Assembly (NCBI GenBank): GCA_036346375.1
Contig: CM070515.1
Span: 3,494,423 to 3,558,422 of the forward strand
DNA: 64,000 nt
Origin: Guadua angustifolia
Taxonomy: Eukaryota; Streptophyta; Magnoliopsida; Poales; Poaceae
Direction: 5' to 3'
Every line of letters starts with the position of its first letter. Position 1 is the stretch's first letter. The notes beneath the pieces were generated by a model. It was not told the origin of the DNA. It saw only the letters and a list, made by a program, of their open reading frames with translations, and searched no databases. Below are positions 59,172 to 64,000 of the stretch, in pieces. The position numbers were made by a program, and so were the translations under genes.

Positions 59172-59402
59172 TTTTTTTTCAAAAGGATGGCAGGAGCTGT
59201 GCTGTTCATTCATAGTGGAGAAGAGAGAAAACAAACGTCGCAATACAAAAGTTATTACATTATGGCTTCCACCTTGGACAGGCAATGGACCACAAATCTA
59301 CTGAACCTGGAAGTAGCAGGATGCAGAATTTAACACAACAGCAAGAGAGAGGCTAAGTTGGCTAACCCCCACCCTACCCCCCACCACAAACAACACAACA
59401 AG
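59172..59402 (-). mobile_element. About 230-bp poly(A) retroposon, minus strand
   Basis: Starts with T8 and interrupts the COG4 match between GGTGACAATGCTGGACAT and GGGCATCTGACATGG. AATGCTGG precedes and ends it (59159-59166 and 59403-59410), a likely short target duplication. The minus strand ends GCACAGCTCCTGCCATCC plus poly(A), like the tail of the 69-bp insert. Confidence 0.75.
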
Positions 59403-59592
59403 AATGCTGGGGCAGTGGGCATCTGACATGGCTGTTGACGCCCGCAGAGGTGAGGAGGGTGTTAGGGCTTAGGATTGACTTCAGGCCTGAAGCAATATCT
59501 GCTTTAAGACTCTAAATTGCGCGTGTTATATGTACTTGTTAATTCATTATATGTGATATAGCATGAAATGTTTTTCTGTTTTCGTTCACTTA

Positions 59593-59822
59593 AGGTGTGT
59601 TTGGTTGGTGGTATGAGATTGAATGGGATGGGATAGTCCTGTGCCATTTGATTCCATTATTTTGGGTGAATGAAATGGTTCAGCATCTCTAGAAAATATT
59701 CCTCAAATTTGTATCCTACCATCCAGGACGAAACGATCCCATTTAAGCAACCAAACATATAGATGATTTTTTTGAATCATCTCATACATATATCATTTAG
59801 TACAAAGCAACCAAACACACCC
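59593..59822. mobile_element. Tourist-like MITE (GGGTGTGTTTGGTTG family), copy 2
   Basis: Left AGGTGTGTTTGGTTG, right CAACCAAACACACCC-type end, flanked by TTA/TCA. Copy 1 of the duplication at 47579-47586 has the uninterrupted site GTTCACTTACTGTC. Same family as 55030-55271, opposite orientation. Confidence 0.88.
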
Positions 59823-60325
59823 TCACTGTCATGGACTTGCTCTGAGCAGTTTTTCTTGCAGTGACAGACATCTTCATTATCAAAGAAATTTTAAGACACA
59901 TCATTCGCTGTTATAATACGGCGATGTAAAGGAAATATTTGTTCTAATGGTACTTGCGTACCGATGGATCTGCAAAGTGATATTTTCTGTAAATTTTGTA
60001 TTGTTCTGTTTCAAATTGAATAACAAAGCCTTTTTGTTCCTCTGCCAGATGATCCATGCAACTGAGGTCCCCACACGTGGAAGAAATCTGTGATTAAACT
60101 ATAAACTGGCAATATCGGGTTCTAGAAAAAAACGTACAAGATTTACTAAAGTCGACACAAATGCAGTGCTAAAATTTGAATTTGTATGTCTAAGTCCCAA
60201 AACCATGAAAGAGAAACTTCTCAGAAACTTATCATAAATAGTAAAAAAAAAATCCTTCGCCTATCTTTTGACAGGCTTCACTGTACCTGTCGTTTTTTTA
60301 GACGGTGACATCAAGCTAAGATTGA

Positions 60326-60535
60326 GGGTGACAGTAGGGGCAACACATCTTCAGACCATCCTTCGGGGCCAGCCGTGATTGCAGAGTCGCTCTTCCTTTC
60401 TTTATCTACTATTCTGTAACAACTCTTCTTCTAACTCCCCGCTGTTTCTCTCTATGAGGATGCGGCCTTCGCACCTTGTATTTAAACTCTCAATCTCCTA
60501 ATTTATCTCACGGTTTTACACCGTTTTCAAAAAAA
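60326..60535 (+). mobile_element. 210-bp poly(A) retroposon with 15-bp target duplication
   Basis: TCAAGCTAAGATTGA stands on both sides (60311-60325 and 60536-60550), and the insert ends in A7 directly before the second copy. It starts GGGTGACAGTAGGGGC. Copy 1 (48116-48140) has only one, diverged version of the target. No protein; possibly a SINE or a 5'-truncated LINE. Confidence 0.88.
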
Positions 60536-61176
60536 TCAAGCTAAGATTGACATCTTGATCACTAAAACAAGGACTCAGTAGTTAGTACACCCAACCAACT
60601 GGACAAATATGGACTTTCGAGACAATTTTCACATGAATTTTAGCGTAGCAGCAATACGCGAAGCCTATCAAAACAAAGTCCCATCGAAGGACAAAAAGGC
60701 CAGCTGATATGCCGAAAATGTTGAACGAACAATTATAAATTTAAAAATTTTCACGCATCTTGTACGTTAAGGATGTCCAATTAATTCTTGAGCTCAGAAC
60801 CAAATAATGTTTTACAGTACCATTTGAACTCTAACGAGTACGATTACCAAGATTCCAGGTGAATAGTGATGCCATGTTGAAAATTTTATTAGAATGAAAT
60901 CAAGACCTAGCTCTAGGGAAATCCAGCAGCCGGGCCAATTGGTTACATAAACTTGAACAATTTGCACACTACTCATCTATTCATCTTCCTTCCTTAATAC
61001 ATGGTTATCTCGTTATTAAGATATTAAGTCAAAATCATTGAACTAATCAACATTTATACAAAAAAAAGGAGCACACTACAGCTAGCTAAAATAATCACAT
61101 ACAAAAAACTAAGTGACTAATCAAAATTTACTTAGATCTGGTATACCAACATGCTGATTAATTCCGTGTGTATGTG

Positions 61177-61181
<5 letters not shown>

Positions 61182-61223
<42 letters not shown>

Positions 61224-61490
61224 GCTAATGTGCTAATGTGCCGTGAAACTCCTTCTTTAGAATATCTTATAATTAGTATTTTATTTTGCATTTTCTAAAA
61301 TCAGGCTATTTGGATGGTTCAAAAATTAGATCGCTGATTTTAGAAAATGCAAAACAAATATCAAAAATTCAAATGATATGTTTTCAACAAGAAGGTGAAC
61401 GGTTCAGATCGTACACGAATTATACCTCTCGAGAGCAGTAAGATCCGTAATTATCTCTTCTCTATATATATATATATATATATATATGCT
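61182..61490. mobile_element. Element between (TA)n tracts with internal 21-bp hairpin
   Basis: (AT)n of about 39 bases at 61182-61220 and (TA)n at about 61463-61488 bracket a 240-bp body. The body contains a perfect inverted repeat, TTTTGCATTTTCTAAAATCAG (61284-61304), inverted at 61334-61354. The paralogous site near 48835 has no insert. The arrangement recalls 'micron' elements of rice, which sit in (TA)n microsatellites. Confidence 0.65.
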
Positions 61491-61639
61491 TTATGTGTCC
61501 TATAACAAAGCAGATTCAATGTCCTCTAACAAAGCAGATTCATGAGGGGCGGATCTAGACCTAGGGCGAAAGGTGCCTACCTTTGACCCCAAAAAATATC
61601 TCTAGTAAGGGTTTTTCCATCCTTATGGCAACCAAAACC

Positions 61640-62505
61640 ACAAAAATGGATAAAAAGCTATTGATTATAGGCTATAGAGAAGCACCAAATTGTAAAACAT
61701 ACGTAGTATAGAAGAATTCACCCAATCGTTGGTTCCGCTATGGCCAGCAGACAAACGCATTCTACAAATGTATATCCATAAACCAAAATCCACATGATCT
61801 ACCACTGAGACAACCGATCGAATATACATTTATCATATATAGTGCTTCTACGATCTAATTAAACAACACTAAGGAAATGAAATTAATGATGTGTTTCGAT
61901 GTCGAAAGCTTGATAAGCATCAACTAATTCACCAGCAGCCGTACACATGTAGTTGATTCAAAACTAGTAAGCATATTTTTTCTACAGACATCAAACGCGC
62001 ATTCCAGACAAAAGAAAATTTGAAGAGTAGCACAAATAAAGCATTCACAGTACTAGAACTAGCTAGAAGTAATTAAGCTAGGTAGTTTCAGCTATTTACA
62101 ACGTGATTCGTCGCACTTTCAACACATCCTATGAACCAGTGGCGGATCCAGAATTAAGACAGAGGTTGCTCATGAGAACGTTTTTTTTTCTACCTTCACT
62201 TAATGACTCGCTTAATTACTCTACAGATAGATGCAGGTATTGAGGAAAGTATCCACCATCCGACCAACGGTAAGGTGGTTTCTATCTTCGAGTGACCCAT
62301 AGTTGAGTTCGACATATGTTACAACCACGGGCAGATTCAACGAGTCTAGATTCTGGACTGGACATATGTTACAACCGTACGTTGAATCTGGATTCTGGAC
62401 TGGAGACCGGCCGTCACCTAATTACCCCCTTCCGTACGTACTTTTCTAGACTTTGATTCACCAGGACGGTGCAACAGACTGATGGAATTAACGACAGAGG
62501 TTTAT
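61640..62505. other. 3' flank of DUF1442 gene 2
   Basis: AT-rich, collinear with 50030-50810 of copy 1. Contains a short internal direct repeat (GGACATATGTTACAACC near 62310 and 62361; GGATTCTGGACTGG near 62347 and 62390). No gene. Confidence 0.5.
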
Positions 62506-63180
62506 TTACTGCCGCCGGAAGACGTGCTCCTCGCCGGTGTCGTGGTCGACGTGCCGGATCCACCGGCTGGCGCTCCGGCTGCCCAGGCTCTGCAGTCTGG
62601 GCCCCTTGCCGACGCCGACGTGCAGGACCTCGAAGCCGTTGCCGATTGGCAGGTGCACGGACCGCACGACCCTCGTCCCGGCCGCCATGGACGCCGCCAG
62701 CGCCGTCGCCCCGCGCCGCCTCCAGCCGCCGTGGCGCACCACCACCATCCCCCTCGCCCCGGGCCTGGCCGCCCCCAGCACCGCCGCCGCGTCCCGCCTC
62801 CGCGCGTCGACCACCAGGAGGTCCACGCCCTCCAGCCCCGCCATCGCCTCGTCCGCCTCCCCGACGACGACTGCCGACACCGCCTCGGAGCAAGCTGCGT
62901 AGGCCGCCGCGGAGCCCTCGTCCGGGAACACGCACGCGTAGCGCCCTCCCGTGCGCCGGGCGGCGGCGGCGAGGGCGACGCTCGTAGGTGCGGGGCGGCC
63001 CGAGGAGGAGGAAACCGAAACGTCCGGCGCCTCGACGACGAGCCGGGCGTTCCATCCGCCGGCCATGGCGGAGACGAGCTCGGCGACGTCCGCCGACCCC
63101 GCTAGATCGTGGTCGGCGAGCGCCCTGACGCCGTCGATGTAGGCGTTGGACGCGATCTCCGGGCACCACACCAGCTTCAT
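62506..63180 (-). CDS. DUF1442 family protein, paralogue with shortened C-terminus
   Basis: 224 residues, same MKLVWCPEIAS opening and nearly the same sequence as the protein at 50811-51500. The frame is open throughout, but the TAC codon after HVFRRQ is TAA here, removing the last five residues (YINLC). Differences are mostly conservative or scattered (ASKAYIDG/ASNAYIDG, AELFSAM/AELVSAM). Whether it is expressed is unknown; an intact frame with a conserved promoter block suggests it may be. It lies in the derived copy of the segmental duplication. Confidence 0.8.
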   Translation of the reverse strand: MKLVWCPEIASNAYIDGVRALADHDLAGSADVAELVSAMAGGWNARLVVEAPDVSVSSSSGRPAPTSVALAAAARRTGGRYACVFPDEGSAAAYAACSEAVSAVVVGEADEAMAGLEGVDLLVVDARRRDAAAVLGAARPGARGMVVVRHGGWRRRGATALAASMAAGTRVVRSVHLPIGNGFEVLHVGVGKGPRLQSLGSRSASRWIRHVDHDTGEEHVFRRQ

Positions 63181-63269
63181 CGACGAAGGTAATTAGGTAT
63201 GGAGTATGGGAGGGCTCGAGTCGAGTGGGGAAGAAGGAAGGAGGCAAAAGGCAAGTGCGGTCTCTGTAT

Positions 63270-63304
63270 GTATGTATATATCTGTGGGCGTTGACAATGT
63301 GAGC
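63270..63304 (-). promoter_or_regulatory. TATA-like and conserved upstream block of DUF1442 gene 2
   Basis: TATGTATATATCTGTGGGCG and GTTGACAATGTGAG, about 90-125 bases before the ATG, match the block at 51612-51650. The TTGAC core resembles the start of a W-box but is followed by A rather than C or T. Confidence 0.55.
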
Positions 63305-63545
63305 CGCTGGGCCCGGGCGCGAACGCGGGACAGCACGTTTTGGGTTTGCAATGGCATCGCGGGAATAAATGTGGAAAGGCTCGGCTCGTCGCACGGGTGG
63401 TGGGCGCCATGCATACGTGCCGCACCTAAACTTCATCCTTGTCGGTTCGTGCGTCAACGCACATACCCGTCCTCGATTTTTCTGGATGATGATTTTGTTT
63501 GGGAGCTCTTTTTGTTCAGGGTGTGCCTTAATTGGTCGACCACTG

Positions 63546-63765
63546 TAGCAGAAAGAAAGTAGAGTTTAAAACACTCGTCCGACAAGAAAAAACCTGAAAA
63601 GAAAAACTCCCTCAAATTCAGCCCAAAGAGAATTGAAAAATAAGCAAAGCAACAGAGGAAAGCAGGGGACCAAATAGACGGACTAACTAACACATGTGGA
63701 CCGAAAGACTCACATGACTAGCACAATAGATTTTTTCTGAGATACTATAGTAAATAGTTATCGCT
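63546..63765. other. Intergenic DNA, no gene
   Basis: A minus-strand frame at 63454-63693 has no recognised family. No repeat ends visible. Confidence 0.4.
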
Positions 63766-64000
63766 TTAATATATATATATATATATATATAATATATATA
63801 TAGTCAAATTTTCAAAATTTTGACTATAAATATATTTTTAAATATTTAAATTAGATATATGAAAATTATATGTGCAGATTTGTTACAAAAATACTTCCAT
63901 ACTATTATAATTTTATTGGGTTTTAAAAATATATTATAATAGAAATTAGTAGTAAAAGTTGTATTTTGGAGATCATATCGATGTCCAAAACGATAACTAT
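63766..64000. mobile_element. AT-rich Stowaway-like element, cut by the window end
   Basis: Begins with an (AT)n tract, contains an inverted AGTCAAAATTTTGAAAATTT-type palindrome (63801-63825) and runs through TTAAATTAGATATATGAAAA and AAAAATACTTCCATACTATT, similar to the minus strand of 55276-55540. Its other end lies outside the window. Confidence 0.5.

Larger units (their letters stand above)
58712..59513 (+). pseudogene. COG4 exon 2 fragment, broken
   Basis: Matches COG4 exon 2 from about 47017 to the stop codon and beyond. It lacks exon 1 and the first 140 bases of exon 2, has a deletion near 58850, and is split by two poly(T)-led insertions. Recognisable pieces: MQKRFSQLGDLQFDKEVR, PVRDKFSRLYQISTILNF, ERVSEILDFWGDNAGH. 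It cannot make a COG4 protein. Confidence 0.92.
58697..63545. repeat. Segmental duplication, copy 2
   Basis: Collinear with 47003-53120 in the same orientation. Insertions seen only here: 58879-58947, 59172-59402, 59593-59822, 60326-60535 and 61182-61490. Since the COG4 gene is complete only in the other location, this copy is the derived one. Confidence 0.85.

Noticed and set aside
61182..61220. CRISPR-like or origin-like repeat
   Set aside because: It is a plain (AT)n microsatellite in a plant nuclear sequence.
62414..63457. 347-codon minus-strand frame over DUF1442 gene 2
   Set aside because: Arg/Gly-rich shadow frame of the GC-rich gene; the shorter frame 62506-63180 has the family sequence and a matching start in the paralogue.

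Overview
Plant nuclear DNA, almost certainly from a grass. Genes are split by introns, coding exons of several genes start extremely GC-rich while introns and intergenic DNA are AT-rich, and the DNA is crowded with grass-type transposons: Ty1/copia elements with the plant tRNA-Met primer site, hAT, Tourist-like and Stowaway-like miniature elements, Helitrons and poly(A) retroposons. Species cannot be fixed from sequence alone.

Layout. (1) 1-11 kb: an ankyrin-repeat protein gene (5786-10935, + strand, 4 exons) whose promoter, first exon and start of intron 1 occur twice in tandem (1076-3748 and 4735-7465). The first copy differs mainly by missing bases and looks like a poor-quality assembly duplicate. 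(2) 11-16 kb: intergenic DNA with a complete 797-bp hAT element (14516-15312) that has a perfect 8-bp target duplication. (3) 16.5-40.8 kb: the gene for translation termination factor eRF3 (+, 16 coding exons, 543 codons, all junctions in frame). Its 11.6-kb intron 4 holds a nest of transposons: copia A (22556-32134) is interrupted by a Helitron and by an unidentified element C (24257-31756), and C is interrupted by copia B (24897-29679). (4) 42.9-47.5 kb: the COG4 gene (+, 2 exons) for a subunit of the Golgi tethering complex COG, with one apparent single-base loss in exon 1. (5) 50.8-51.5 kb: a DUF1442 gene (- strand). (6) 53.7-58.4 kb: Helitron, miniature elements and a LINE remnant. (7) 58.7-63.5 kb: a second copy of the segment running from the 3' part of COG4 through the DUF1442 gene. 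Here COG4 is a broken fragment, while the DUF1442 copy is open but five codons shorter.

The genes are unrelated housekeeping or plant-family genes (translation termination, Golgi traffic, ankyrin scaffold, DUF1442), not a pathway. I saw no RNA gene, CRISPR array or defence-type system. The most informative structures are the transposon nest inside an apparently intact eRF3 gene and the paired COG4-3'/DUF1442 segments, where each copy gives the empty site for insertions in the other.
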